From the NCBI RefSeq assembly GCF_023757625.1, contig NZ_JALGBZ010000002.1:310001-374000 (forward strand): DNA of 64,000 nucleotides, in the 5' to 3' direction. Within the stretch, counting starts at the first letter, position 1, and every line of letters begins with the position of its first letter. Below are positions 35,696 to 45,969 of this stretch, piece by piece. Under the pieces are notes generated by a model. That model was not told the DNA's origin and did no database searches. It saw only the letters and a program-made list of their open reading frames with translations. The position numbers were made by a program, and so were the translations under genes. The DNA is from Halomonas sp. S3-1-1. Lineage in GTDB: Bacteria > Pseudomonadota > Gammaproteobacteria > Pseudomonadales > Halomonadaceae.

Positions 35696-36075
35696 ACGTC
35701 ACCGCGCGCGACCATCAGCCGCTGCATTAGCGCGCCCCAGCGGTGGCGCACCATCATCGTGGTCAGCCCTGAAAACAGCGCCCAGCTCTTGCGTCGCCAG
35801 CCGCGCAGGCGCAGGTTGTGCGAGACGAGCTGCTGCATCAGCTTGCGATCGTCGAACGCTCGCCATTCGCTGGCAATCGATAGCTGGTGGCGCGCCATCA
35901 CTGGCGCAAGCTCGATGCGAAACATCCACTCGAGCTCCTTGAGCGACAAATCGTGCGCCTGGATCATCTCGATCATATGGGCGTAGTCGCGCTCGCTAGG
36001 CTCGCGGTCGAGCCAGAGCGGAGCGAGGGCGAGCCAAACGTCGCCGCGTTCATCCACTAACTGCTGTGCGTTCAT
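35683..36075 (-). CDS. DUF7079-like hypothetical protein
   Basis: A 130-residue soluble protein starting MNAQQLVDERGDVWLALAPLWLD. The pattern of an early LWLDxEPSERDYAHMIEMIQAHDLSLKELEWMFRIELAPVMA and then SEWRAFDDRKLMQQLV resembles the DUF7079 family, whose members share LxxLWLDTE and GEWAGFD motifs; I give this with moderate confidence. Function unknown. The ATG at 36075 is preferred over an upstream in-frame ATG at 36108 since family members begin here. Its stop lies inside the last codons of the glutathione peroxidase gene. Confidence 0.7.
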   Translation of the reverse strand: MNAQQLVDERGDVWLALAPLWLDREPSERDYAHMIEMIQAHDLSLKELEWMFRIELAPVMARHQLSIASEWRAFDDRKLMQQLVSHNLRLRGWRRKSWALFSGLTTMMVRHRWGALMQRLMVARGDVQGS

Positions 36076-36262
36076 TGGGTCATCACTGCGGGTTGGCCGT
36101 CCGGGCATCGGCCTTGACAGGGCCGGATACGTTCACCCGGGTATCCTGACGCGAAAACCCGCCAGGCTCAAGTGCGGACAGCGCCGCCTCGGCCCGCTAG
36201 AATAGGCGTCAACGCCACGGGCCTGCCCGTCGATGAACCCCGATTTCGATAAGGAGATCCCA

Positions 36263-37465
36263 GTGATTATCAAACCCAAAGTACGCGGCTTTATCTGCAC
36301 CACCACGCACCCCAAGGGCTGCGAGGCGAACGTGCGCGAGCAGATCGAGGCGACCCGGGCTCGCGGGCTCGATAAAAGCCAGGGGCCGAAAAAAGTGCTC
36401 GTGATCGGCGCCTCCAGCGGTTACGGGCTGGCGGCGCGCGTCACCGCCGCCTTTGGCTATGGTGCCGACACGCTGGGCGTGTTCTTCGAAAAGCCCGGCA
36501 CCGAGAAAAAGCCCGGCACCGCCGGCTGGTACAACAGCGCGGCGTTTGACAAGTTCGCTAAAGAGGAAGGCCTCTACAGCAAGGCGATCAACGGCGACGC
36601 CTTCTCCCATGAAGCCCGCGAGAAGGCCATCGAGCTGATCAAACAGGACCTGGGGCAGGTGGATCTGGTGGTCTACTCGCTGGCATCACCCGTGCGCAAG
36701 CTGCCGGATACCGGTGAACTCAAGCGCTCGAGCCTGAAGCCGATCGGCGAGACCTACCGTGCCACGGCGATCGACACCAACAAGGACACCATCATCGAAG
36801 CCGAAGTCGAGCCGGCCACGCAAACCGAGATCGATGACACCATCACCGTGATGGGCGGCGAAGACTGGGAGCTCTGGATGAACGCGCTGGCGGAGGCCGA
36901 CGTGCTGGCCCCGGGCGCGAAAAGCGTGGCGTTTAGCTACATCGGCACCGAGATCACCTGGCCGATCTACTGGCACGGCGCGCTTGGCAAGGCGAAAGAG
37001 GACCTGGACCGCGCGGCCACGGCGATCGACGACGCGCTCGGTGAAACCGGCGGCCAGGCAAACGTGGCGGTCCTCAAGTCCGTGGTCACCCAGGCGAGTG
37101 CGGCCATTCCGGTCATGCCGCTCTACATCGCCATGGTGTATCGCATCATGAAAGAGCAGGGCGTGCACGAAGGCACCATCGACCAGCTCAACCGCCTGTT
37201 CGGCGAGCGTCTCTATGCCGACAAGAGCGCCCAGGGCCTCGACGAGATGGGGCGCTTTCGCCTGGACGATTGGGAACTTCGCGACGACGTGCAAAAGGCG
37301 TGTCAGGACCTGTGGCCGGAAGTCACCAGCGAGAATCTTTTCGAGATTACCGACTATGCTGGTTACAAGCACGAATTCCTGAAACTGTTCGGCTTCGAGC
37401 GTGAGGATGTCGACTACGACGCCGACGTCGACCCGGAGGTCGATTTCGACGTTGTCTCGCTTTAA
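36263..37465 (+). CDS. fabV: Enoyl-[acyl-carrier-protein] reductase FabV
   Basis: A 400-residue NADH-dependent enoyl-ACP reductase for the last step of fatty-acid elongation. It begins [24 protein letters not shown], with [36 protein letters not shown] near 45-80 (NADH-binding Rossmann), and the active-site region [25 protein letters not shown] near 230-255, with the Tyr and Lys spaced eight residues apart ([10 protein letters not shown]), as in FabV. FabV enzymes resist triclosan. The start is GTG at 36263, supported by AAGGAG six bases before. A hairpin without U-run lies 34 bases after the stop. Confidence 0.97.
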   Translation: MIIKPKVRGFICTTTHPKGCEANVREQIEATRARGLDKSQGPKKVLVIGASSGYGLAARVTAAFGYGADTLGVFFEKPGTEKKPGTAGWYNSAAFDKFAKEEGLYSKAINGDAFSHEAREKAIELIKQDLGQVDLVVYSLASPVRKLPDTGELKRSSLKPIGETYRATAIDTNKDTIIEAEVEPATQTEIDDTITVMGGEDWELWMNALAEADVLAPGAKSVAFSYIGTEITWPIYWHGALGKAKEDLDRAATAIDDALGETGGQANVAVLKSVVTQASAAIPVMPLYIAMVYRIMKEQGVHEGTIDQLNRLFGERLYADKSAQGLDEMGRFRLDDWELRDDVQKACQDLWPEVTSENLFEITDYAGYKHEFLKLFGFEREDVDYDADVDPEVDFDVVSL

Positions 37466-37498
37466 CGGCGTTTTTTCAAAAAGGCTCGAGGTCCATGA

Positions 37499-37527
37499 GA
37501 GCGGGCGCCCATACCGGGCGCCCGCTC
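37499..37527. other. GC-rich inverted repeat after fabV
   Basis: A perfect 12-base-pair stem with a 5-base loop: GCGGGCGCCC at 37501-37510, loop ATACC, GGGCGCCCGC at 37516-37525, extended by one A-T and one G-C pair. No U-run follows (CAAAAGG), so it is not a classical terminator. It may stop read-through or shape the mRNA between fabV and the next small gene. Confidence 0.5.
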
Positions 37528-37540
37528 AAAAGGCGAGGCC

Positions 37541-37753
37541 ATGGATACCCGCGAAAGCAAAACCCGCAGCCAGGAAAAAGAGCACGTACTGGGCCAGCGT
37601 CAACCGGAAAGGGCGCCGCAAATGCCCGCCCATCGACAGCCCGAAGCCCGGCGCTCCCCCAAAGGGTTTTATAAACTCCTGCCCATTGTCGTCTCACTAC
37701 TTGCCGTAGCGCTCGCGCTATTCATTATCGCGGGCATACTCGCTGGCAAGTGA
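37541..37753 (+). CDS. Small predicted tail-anchored membrane protein
   Basis: A 70-residue protein: a basic, Gln/Arg/Pro-rich stretch of about 42 residues, then a single hydrophobic segment PIVVSLLAVALALFIIAGILAGK at the C-terminus. This is the layout of a small tail-anchored inner-membrane protein. The ATG has a moderate AGGCGAGG site upstream. No family is recognised. It lies between a hairpin and the PRC-barrel gene and could be a false reading frame, though the clean membrane segment supports a real gene. Confidence 0.5.
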   Translation: MDTRESKTRSQEKEHVLGQRQPERAPQMPAHRQPEARRSPKGFYKLLPIVVSLLAVALALFIIAGILAGK

Positions 37754-37883
37754 CCCTCACCGACTCTTTAAACGGCACCTAATTTCGCCTGGTGTCGTTG
37801 ACTTTGCGTGCGCAAAATAAATTGCGTATCGCCACTTTGCTCACTAGCTTCAATAGAGTCGATCAACTACAAGGAGTCACCCC

Positions 37884-38879
37884 ATGAAACGGACAGCACT
37901 GGCGGTCGCCATCGCAGCGATCTGTACCGGCATGTCGTTTAACGCACTGGCCGAAGAAGAGAGCCCGGCGACGTCCGGCGGTTCCAACGAGCAGCAGGAG
38001 ACCTCGGGGGCGGCTGCCCAGGGCGCGCAGGGTGCGCAAAGCCAGACCAGCACCGAAGACGACACCGACGGCAGCGACGTGCAAAGCGGCGATACCGATA
38101 TGGAATCGGATGCTGATACCGATACCGATATGGAGTCGGATAGCGACATGGAATCGGACACCGACATGAGCACGGCGGCCGAGCCTGATGCCAACGCGGA
38201 TACCGACAGCGGCACCGGCAGTGCCTCTGGCGCCGACAACGACACCATGGGTCAGATGAGCGGTGATCAGGGTAGCGACATGGATACTGACACCGACACT
38301 GACACCGCAGAAGACGCTGACACCGAAAGCGACGGCCAGATGGAGAGCCAGCCCTCGATCAACTCCGACGACGCCACCGCAGATGAAGCCATGCCGGCGG
38401 ATGAGTCCATGACCGAAGAGGCCGCCGACGACAGCGAGGGTCAGATGGAGGAGGGCAACCAGAACCGTAGCCCGAACGCCATGGAGGATCCGGATAACCT
38501 GGAGCCCGACGAAACGCTCGCCGAAAACGACACCCAGGGCGGTCTGATGTCGCTGACGATCAGCGATGTCGAAGGCATGACGGTGGTCAATCAGGAAGGC
38601 GAGGAGATCGGTGAGGTCGATAACGTGGTCGAGCACAACGACTCCGGCGACCTTTACGCCGTCGTCTCCATCGGCGGCTTCTGGGGCTTTGGTGCCACCG
38701 ACGTCGCGCTGGCACTGCAGGAGATCAACCTCGAAGACGACCAGCTCGTCATGCAGACCACCTACGGTAGCGACGAAATCGAGTCCGCGACCGAAGAGTA
38801 CAACGAGGACAACTACAGCGACGTCGACGGCGACATGCAGGTAGGCGAGCTCGCCAACCATCCGAACCGCGGCCAGTAA
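37884..38879 (+). CDS. Secreted, extremely acidic PRC-barrel domain protein
   Basis: A 331-residue protein with a Sec signal peptide (MKRTALAVAIAAICTGMSFNALA, cleavage after ALA). Residues 24-215 are low-complexity, rich in Asp, Ser, Thr and Glu with repeats such as DTDTD and MESDSDMESDTDM and almost no basic residues. Residues 217-300 hold a PRC-barrel-like domain: GMTVVNQEGEEIGEVDNVVEHNDSGDLYAVVSIGGFWGFGATDVALALQEI. Such acidic secreted proteins are common in salt-adapted bacteria. Role in the envelope is unknown; the barrel may bind a partner. An AAGGAG site (37870-37875) precedes the ATG, and a hairpin terminator follows. Confidence 0.88.
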   Translation: MKRTALAVAIAAICTGMSFNALAEEESPATSGGSNEQQETSGAAAQGAQGAQSQTSTEDDTDGSDVQSGDTDMESDADTDTDMESDSDMESDTDMSTAAEPDANADTDSGTGSASGADNDTMGQMSGDQGSDMDTDTDTDTAEDADTESDGQMESQPSINSDDATADEAMPADESMTEEAADDSEGQMEEGNQNRSPNAMEDPDNLEPDETLAENDTQGGLMSLTISDVEGMTVVNQEGEEIGEVDNVVEHNDSGDLYAVVSIGGFWGFGATDVALALQEINLEDDQLVMQTTYGSDEIESATEEYNEDNYSDVDGDMQVGELANHPNRGQ

Positions 38880-38921
38880 CACGCCGCGTTCATAGTCAGC
38901 GCACGCTGGCGCTAAAACACG

Positions 38922-38948
38922 CAGGGCAAGGGGCTTCCCCTTGCCCTG
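38922..38948 (+). terminator. Intrinsic terminator after the PRC-barrel gene
   Basis: A perfect 12-base-pair stem (CAGGGCAAGGGG at 38922-38933, CCCCTTGCCCTG at 38937-38948) with loop CTT, followed by TTTGCG, a short T-run. It sits 43 bases after the stop at 38879. The weak U-run lowers confidence somewhat. Confidence 0.75.
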
Positions 38949-39037
38949 TTTGCGTTGGCGGCTTTTATCATTAGGCTGCGCTGATTCCCCAAGCGTTATT
39001 GGTTAAGATAGCCCTTTGTTTTCAACCGGTCGTTTTC

Positions 39038-40015
39038 ATGGCGCACGCGTCACCCATCGATGCTCCTTCGTCCACTCCGAAGCGATTCGGCGTGCTGCTG
39101 CTGCCCGGCTTCTCACTGCTCTCCCACGCCTGCCTGGTCGAGCCGCTGCTGCTGGCCAACCAGCTCAGCGGCCAGCGCCGCTATCAGGTGGTCTCCCTCG
39201 GTCTTGAAAAGGGCAGCGTGCGCAGCGCCGCCGCGCTCAGCGCCGAGGTCGAGCTCAAACTCGACGACGGCGCAGAGGCCTTTGACTGCGTTTTTATCGC
39301 CGCGCCTTCGCCGCTGCCGTATCCGCTCGGCGCGGCGCTTGTCGGGTGGCTGCGCGCGCTTCCTTCCAAAACGGCGCTGGGCGGGCTTGCCGGTGGAAGT
39401 GAGGTGCTGGCGCGCTGCGGGCTTTTGGACGGCTACCGGGCAACGCTTCCCTGGCAGCGCTTTGCCGCGCTCTCCCAGGCCTACCCGGCGGTCACCTTCA
39501 CCCAGACCCTGTTCGAGATCGACCGCGACCGCCTGAGCGCGGCCGGCGGCACCGCCGCGCTCGATATGGCGCTGACGCTGATTCGTCGCGAGCTGGGGGC
39601 CGAGCTTGCCCAGCGGGTTTCCGAGCAGTTCGCCTACGAGCGCGTGCGCACCGCCGACGAGCCCCAGCACGTGCCGCTTCGAAGCCGCCTGGGCCACGCG
39701 CCGCAAAGCCTGGTGGACGCGGTGGCGCTGATGGAGGCGAACATCGAAGAGCCGTTTTCGACGCTGGAGCTTGCCGAGCATCTGGGCGTGTCGCGCCGCC
39801 AGCTCGAACGGCTGTTCAAGAAGTACCTGCAGGCGGTGCCAAGCCGCTACTATCTGGACCTGCGGCTACAGGCCGGGCGCTCGCGGCTGCGCGAAAGCGA
39901 CCAGCCGATCGGCGAGATCGCGCTGGCCGTGGGGTTTTCCTCCGGGGCGCACTTCTCGACCGCCTACCGCAACCACTTCGGCCTGACGCCCCGAGAGGAG
40001 CGGCTGGTGCCCTAA
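39038..40015 (+). CDS. GlxA/AraC family transcriptional regulator, probable ArgR-like activator
   Basis: A 325-residue regulator with an N-terminal DJ-1/PfpI-like domain (residues 10-180: FGVLLLPGFSLLSHACLVEPLLLANQL and LGGLAGGSEVLARCGLL) and two AraC-type helix-turn-helix motifs at the C-terminus (STLELAEHLGVSRRQLERLFKKYL and PIGEIALAVGFSSGAHFSTAYRNHFGLTPREER). This is the architecture of ArgR from Pseudomonas aeruginosa, an activator of arginine uptake and aru catabolic genes. The start at 39038 (MAHASPIDAPS) is chosen over an ATG 13 codons earlier, because that upstream start has no ribosome site. Its place near the ast operon and the direct repeats at 40923-40957 support a role in that pathway; this is inference. 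Confidence 0.85.
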   Translation: MAHASPIDAPSSTPKRFGVLLLPGFSLLSHACLVEPLLLANQLSGQRRYQVVSLGLEKGSVRSAAALSAEVELKLDDGAEAFDCVFIAAPSPLPYPLGAALVGWLRALPSKTALGGLAGGSEVLARCGLLDGYRATLPWQRFAALSQAYPAVTFTQTLFEIDRDRLSAAGGTAALDMALTLIRRELGAELAQRVSEQFAYERVRTADEPQHVPLRSRLGHAPQSLVDAVALMEANIEEPFSTLELAEHLGVSRRQLERLFKKYLQAVPSRYYLDLRLQAGRSRLRESDQPIGEIALAVGFSSGAHFSTAYRNHFGLTPREERLVP

Positions 40016-40019
40016 GCGC

Positions 40020-40814
40020 TTACGCCATGGTATCCACGATACCGCCTTCGACCCGCAGCGCCGCGCCGGTGGTGGCGCTGGCCTGCTCGGAGGCGACGTA
40101 GACGCACAGATTCGCGACTTCGTCGGTGTCGGCAAGCCGGTGAATGATCGACGAGGGGCGGTTCTCGTCGATGAAGCGCGCCTCCGCCTCTTCGATCGAC
40201 ACGCCTTTCTCGCGCGCCTGCTCTTCGATCATGGCGTTGACGCTTTCCGAGCGGGTGGGCCCGGGCAGAATGGCGTTCACCGTGACCTGGGTGCCGGTGA
40301 GCACCTTGGCGAGCCCCCGCGACACCGACTGCAGGGCGGACTTGGTCATGCCGTAGTGGACCATCTCGGTGGGGATATTCAGCGCCGATTCGCTGGAGAT
40401 GAACTGGATCCGGCCCCAGTTGCGCTCGCGCATGCCGCGGGCGTAGTGGCGCGAAAGACGCACTGCGCTCATCACGTTGGTGTCGAAAAAGCGCTGCCAG
40501 GTGTCGTCGTCGGTATCAAAAAAGTCGCCGGCTTCGAAGATACCGACGTTGTTGATCAGGATGTCGGCTTCCGGTACGCGCTCGATCAGTTTCTGGCAGC
40601 CGTCCGCGGTGCTCAAATCCACCGCCACGCCGGTGGCGTTGGCGTTTTCGACGTCGCGCCCGAGCGTTTCGAGCGCTTGGTCGATCCGCTCCTTGCTGCG
40701 CCCGGTCACCACGACGCTGGCGCCCGCCGCAGCGAGCCCCTTGGCGATCGCGTAGCCAATGCCGCCGGTAGAGCCCGTGATTACTGCGCGTTTACCGCTC
40801 AAATCGATCTGCAT
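40020..40814 (-). CDS. Short-chain dehydrogenase/reductase
   Basis: A 264-residue NAD(P)-dependent SDR with the Rossmann motif VITGSTGGIGYAIAKGLAAAG near residues 12-32, the NNVG motif in DILINNVGIF near 85, and the active-site S...Y...K (SSESALNIPTEMVHYGMTKSAL) near 140-160. The tail FIDENRPSSIIHRLADTDEVANLCVYVASEQASATTGAALRVEGG is typical of SDRs that act on small keto or hydroxy compounds. It is convergent with the AraC-type gene (stops 4 bases apart) and starts 300 bases before astC on the opposite strand, so they share the intergenic region. The substrate is unknown. Confidence 0.9.
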   Translation of the reverse strand: MQIDLSGKRAVITGSTGGIGYAIAKGLAAAGASVVVTGRSKERIDQALETLGRDVENANATGVAVDLSTADGCQKLIERVPEADILINNVGIFEAGDFFDTDDDTWQRFFDTNVMSAVRLSRHYARGMRERNWGRIQFISSESALNIPTEMVHYGMTKSALQSVSRGLAKVLTGTQVTVNAILPGPTRSESVNAMIEEQAREKGVSIEEAEARFIDENRPSSIIHRLADTDEVANLCVYVASEQASATTGAALRVEGGIVDTMA

Positions 40815-42330
<1,516 letters not shown>

Positions 42331-42368
42331 GCGGGGCCGGGCAGGCCCTGACGCCAAGGAGGCTGAGT

Positions 42369-43442
42369 ATGCGAATCGTGCGCCCGGTGGCGATGAAGGA
42401 TCTCGACGCGCTGATGGCGCTGGCCGAGAACGCGGTGCCGCGGCTAACCAACCTGCCGGCCAACCGGGCGCGCCTCGAGGAGCGCATCACGCGCTCGCTC
42501 GAGGCGTTTGCTCGTGAGGCGGAGTTTCCCGGCGACGAACACTACATGTTCGTGCTGGAGGACACCGGCGCCGAGAACGAGGCCGAACGGGTGCTGGGCA
42601 CCGCCACTATCCGCGCCCAGGCCGGGGCGACGGATGCCTACTATACCTACCGCCAGGAGACGCTGATCCACGCCTCCCAGCAGCTCAACGTGCGCCGCGA
42701 GGTACAAACCCTGGCGCTCTCCCACGAGGTGTCGGATGCCACTCTCTTATGCGCGTTCTCGCTGAACCCGCGCTATCAGGGCACCAGCGCCGAGAGCCTG
42801 CTGCGTCGCGCTAGGCTTTTGTTTATCGCCCAGTACCCGGAGCGCTTCTCCAACATTTTGGCGGTAGCGTTTCCGGGCTATCTCGATAGCCAGCAGCAAT
42901 CGCCGTTTTGGGAGAGCGTGGGCAATCACTTCTTTGCGCGCAGCTTTCAGGAGATCAACCACATCGCCGGCATGCGCTCGAAAAGCTTTATTGCCGAGGT
43001 GATGCCGCAGTTTCCGCTGTATCTGCCGCTGCTCACGCCCCAGGCCCGCGCGGCGATCGGCCGCGAGCACCCGGCCCACGAAGGCCCGCTGCAGGAGATG
43101 CTGGCGGAAGGCTTCGCGCGCTCGCGCCACGTCGATATCTTCGACGCCGGCCCGATCGTCAAGGCCGAGCGCGAGCGCCTCGAAACCTTTCGCCAGGCCA
43201 GCTGGCACCCGGTGCGTATCCGCCCAGAGCACACCCTGCCGGACGCCGAGCCCGCGCTGATCGCCAACCAGAGCGCGGCGTTTCGCTGTCTGGTGGCGCG
43301 CTACGCACTCTCGCCCACCGGCCAACTCATGCTTAGCCCCGAGCACGCCGAAAGGCTCGGCGTGGAAGAGGGGCGCGCGGTGCTGGTGGCGCCGCTGACG
43401 CTTCCAGGCGCTCAGGACGTTCTCGACGAGGGAGAGATGTAA
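42369..43442 (+). CDS. aruF: Arginine N-succinyltransferase, subunit AruF (alpha)
   Basis: A 357-residue acyltransferase of the AstA/AruF family. It begins MRIVRPVAMKDLDALMALAENAVPRLTNLPANR, with the MFVLEDTG block near 57, LALSHEVSDATLLCAFSLNPRYQGTSAESLLRRAR near 115, and the conserved QQSPFWESVGNHFFARSFQEINHIAG near 175-200. It transfers succinyl from succinyl-CoA to arginine, the first step of the AST pathway. In Pseudomonas and Halomonas-type genomes two related subunits form the enzyme. The start at 42369 has AAGGAGG upstream; an overlapping ATG at 42327 is possible. It overlaps the next gene by one base. Confidence 0.93.
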   Translation: MRIVRPVAMKDLDALMALAENAVPRLTNLPANRARLEERITRSLEAFAREAEFPGDEHYMFVLEDTGAENEAERVLGTATIRAQAGATDAYYTYRQETLIHASQQLNVRREVQTLALSHEVSDATLLCAFSLNPRYQGTSAESLLRRARLLFIAQYPERFSNILAVAFPGYLDSQQQSPFWESVGNHFFARSFQEINHIAGMRSKSFIAEVMPQFPLYLPLLTPQARAAIGREHPAHEGPLQEMLAEGFARSRHVDIFDAGPIVKAERERLETFRQASWHPVRIRPEHTLPDAEPALIANQSAAFRCLVARYALSPTGQLMLSPEHAERLGVEEGRAVLVAPLTLPGAQDVLDEGEM

Positions 43443-44485
43443 TGCGCATTCGACCCATCGCCCGCGGCGATATCGACGGCCTGCAGATGCTGGCGCAGCA
43501 AACCGGCGTTGGCTTTACGTCGCTTCCGGATAACCGCGAGTTCCTGTCGGGCAAGATCGAAACCGCTGCCCGCGCGTTTGAGGAGCGTACCCCGGTCGAC
43601 GACCGGCTCTACTTCTTCGTGCTCGAGGACGACGCCACCGGCGAGCTTGCCGGCTGCTGCGCCATCGAAGGTCAGGTCGGCCGTGAAGTGCCGTTTTATC
43701 ACTACCGCCTCGGGACGCTGGCGCACTCCTCGATTCAGCTCGATCTGCACCGCACCATCGACACGCTGTTTTTGAGCTCGGACCACACCGGCGACGCCGA
43801 AGTGTGCTCGCTCTACGTGCGCCCGGAGTACCGCGGCGAGGCGAACAAGCACCTGCGCTGCGGCGCGCTGCTCTCCAAGGCACGCTGGCTTTTCATCGCC
43901 GAGTTTCGCGACCGCTTTCCGGACAAGGTGCTGGCGGAGATGCGCGGCGTGTTCGACGAGAACCACCAGAGCCCGTTCTGGGAGAGCCTGGGCAAGCACT
44001 TCTTTCCGATGGATTTCAACGAGGCCGACCGGCTCACCGGGCTTGGCCAGAAAAGCTTCATCGGCGAGCTGATGCCGAAGTTTCCCATTTACACCACCTT
44101 CATGTCCGAGAAGGCGCGCGCCTGTATCGGCCAGGTTCACCGCGACACGCGCCCGGCGCTCGAAATGCTCAAGAAAGAGGGGCTACGCTGGGAGGGCTAT
44201 ATCGATATTTTCGACGGCGGCCCGACCGTGGAGGCCTATATCGACGACGTACGCGCGGTGCGCACCTCCCAGGTCTACTCGGTGGAGATCACGCGCGACC
44301 CGGGCGCCCAAAGCGTTAGCCGCTGGCTGGCGGCCACCACCACGATCGGCGCGTTTCGAGCCGCCTGGCTTGGCCGCGGCCCGGATGACAGCGGCACGAT
44401 CGTGCTCAGCGAAGAGGAAGCGCGACGCCTGGACGTCGGCGCTGGCGACACGCTCAGACTACTCGATACTCAGGAGGCGTCATGA
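43442..44485 (+). CDS. aruG: Arginine N-succinyltransferase, subunit AruG (beta)
   Basis: A 347-residue paralogue of the preceding gene, sharing its layout: MRIRPIARGDIDGLQMLAQQTGVGFTSLPDNREFL at the start, YFFVLEDDATGELAGCCAIEGQVG near 57, EVCSLYVRPEYRGEANKHLRCGALLSKARWLFIAEFRDRFPDKVLAEMRG near 120, and QSPFWESLGKHFFPMDFNEADRLTGLGQKSFIGELMPKFPIY near 178. With AruF it forms the heteromeric arginine/ornithine N-succinyltransferase. The two-gene arrangement is the Pseudomonas-style one, unlike the single AstA of E. coli. Both neighbours are joined by overlaps of 1 and 4 bases. Confidence 0.94.
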   Translation: MRIRPIARGDIDGLQMLAQQTGVGFTSLPDNREFLSGKIETAARAFEERTPVDDRLYFFVLEDDATGELAGCCAIEGQVGREVPFYHYRLGTLAHSSIQLDLHRTIDTLFLSSDHTGDAEVCSLYVRPEYRGEANKHLRCGALLSKARWLFIAEFRDRFPDKVLAEMRGVFDENHQSPFWESLGKHFFPMDFNEADRLTGLGQKSFIGELMPKFPIYTTFMSEKARACIGQVHRDTRPALEMLKKEGLRWEGYIDIFDGGPTVEAYIDDVRAVRTSQVYSVEITRDPGAQSVSRWLAATTTIGAFRAAWLGRGPDDSGTIVLSEEEARRLDVGAGDTLRLLDTQEAS

Positions 44486-45969
44486 CCGCACAACCATTAA
44501 GCGCAAAGGCGCAGCAGTTGATCGACGGCCGCTGGCTTACCGGTGACGGCGCGCGCTTTAGCAAAACGGACCCGGTCGGCGGGCAGACGCTCTGGCAGGG
44601 CGAAGCCGCAAGCCCCGCCCAGGTCGGCCAGGCCGTCGAGGCGGCGCGCGCGGCGTTCAACGCTTGGGCGCGCACGCCATTTGAGCAGCGCCTGGCACTG
44701 GTCGAGCGCTTCGCCGAGGTGCTCAAGCAGAGAAGCGAAGAGCTTGCCTGGGCGATCGCCTCGGAAACCGGCAAGCCGCTTTGGGAGGCGCGCACTGAAG
44801 CCGGCGCCATGGTCGGCAAGGTCGCGCTGTCGGCCAAGGCCTACCAGGAGCGCACTGGCGAGCGCGAAAAAACGGTGGGAAGCGCCAGTGCCGTGCTGCG
44901 CCACCGGCCCCACGGCGTGATGGCGGTGTTCGGCCCCTACAACTTCCCCGGCCACCTGCCCAACGGCCACATCGTGCCGGCGCTTCTGGCAGGCAACGCC
45001 GTGGTCTTCAAGCCCAGCGACCAGACCCCGCTCACCGCGGATCTGACGCTGCAGTGCTGGCAAGAGGCGGGACTGCCGGATGGGGTGATCAACCTGGTGC
45101 AGGGCGGTGTCGAGGTGGGCCAGGCGCTGGCCGGCGACGACCGCATCGACGGGCTGCTTTTCACCGGCAGCGCCAAGGTGGGGGGAATGCTGCACCAGCA
45201 GTTCGCCGGCCAGCTCGACAAGATCCTCGCGCTCGAGCTTGGCGGCAACAACCCGCTGGTGGTCAAGGATGTGCAGGACGAGCGCGCCGCCGTACTGACC
45301 ATATTGCAGTCGGCGTTTCTCTCCGGCGGCCAGCGCTGCACCTGCGCCCGACGGCTGATGGTGCCCAAGGGAGCGGAGGGCGATCGCCTGATCAAGGCGC
45401 TCTCGAACGCCATCGATAACCTTCACGTGGCCGGGCAGTTCGAGGAGCACCCGGCGCCGTTCTACGGCGGGCTCGTTAGTCTGGCCGCCGCCGACGGCCT
45501 GCTTGACGCCCAAAAAGCGTTAGAGGCCCATGGCGCGCGCGTGATCAACCGCATGAAGCGTACCCAAAAAAACACGAGCCTTCTAAGCCCGGCACTGATT
45601 GATGTAACCGGACTTACAGTTCCCGACGAGGAGCACTTCGGCCCGCTGCTAAAGGTTCATCGCTTCGATGACTGGGACGAGGCGATTGCGCTTGCCAACG
45701 ACACCCGCTACGGGCTTTCCGCCGGGCTGATCGGCGGCGACCAGGCCGACTGGGACGATTTTCTGCTGCGTATTCGCGCGGGTATCGTCAACTGGAACCG
45801 CCAAACCACCGGCGCCTCCGGTGATGCGCCCTTTGGCGGCGTAGGCGACAGCGGCAACCACCGCCCCAGCGCCTTTTACGCGGCGGATTACTGCGCTTAC
45901 CCGGTGGCCTCGATGGAAGCCGAGTCGCTGGAGATGCCGGAAACGCTGCCGCCAGGTATCACATTATGA
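44482..45969 (+). CDS. astD: N-succinylglutamate 5-semialdehyde dehydrogenase
   Basis: A 495-residue NAD-dependent aldehyde dehydrogenase. Features: [16 protein letters not shown] start, [38 protein letters not shown] near 150-180, Glu motif [13 protein letters not shown] near 250 and the catalytic Cys in [17 protein letters not shown] near 285. The [21 protein letters not shown] block is the AstD hallmark. It oxidises succinylglutamate semialdehyde to succinylglutamate, the fourth step of the pathway. ATGA overlaps with aruG and with astB show tight coupling. Confidence 0.96.
   Translation: MTAQPLSAKAQQLIDGRWLTGDGARFSKTDPVGGQTLWQGEAASPAQVGQAVEAARAAFNAWARTPFEQRLALVERFAEVLKQRSEELAWAIASETGKPLWEARTEAGAMVGKVALSAKAYQERTGEREKTVGSASAVLRHRPHGVMAVFGPYNFPGHLPNGHIVPALLAGNAVVFKPSDQTPLTADLTLQCWQEAGLPDGVINLVQGGVEVGQALAGDDRIDGLLFTGSAKVGGMLHQQFAGQLDKILALELGGNNPLVVKDVQDERAAVLTILQSAFLSGGQRCTCARRLMVPKGAEGDRLIKALSNAIDNLHVAGQFEEHPAPFYGGLVSLAAADGLLDAQKALEAHGARVINRMKRTQKNTSLLSPALIDVTGLTVPDEEHFGPLLKVHRFDDWDEAIALANDTRYGLSAGLIGGDQADWDDFLLRIRAGIVNWNRQTTGASGDAPFGGVGDSGNHRPSAFYAADYCAYPVASMEAESLEMPETLPPGITL

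Noticed and set aside
37499-37527. The GC-rich hairpin after fabV as a rho-independent terminator.
   Set aside because: No U-run follows on either strand (CAAAAGG after the plus-strand stem). It is kept as an inverted repeat only.
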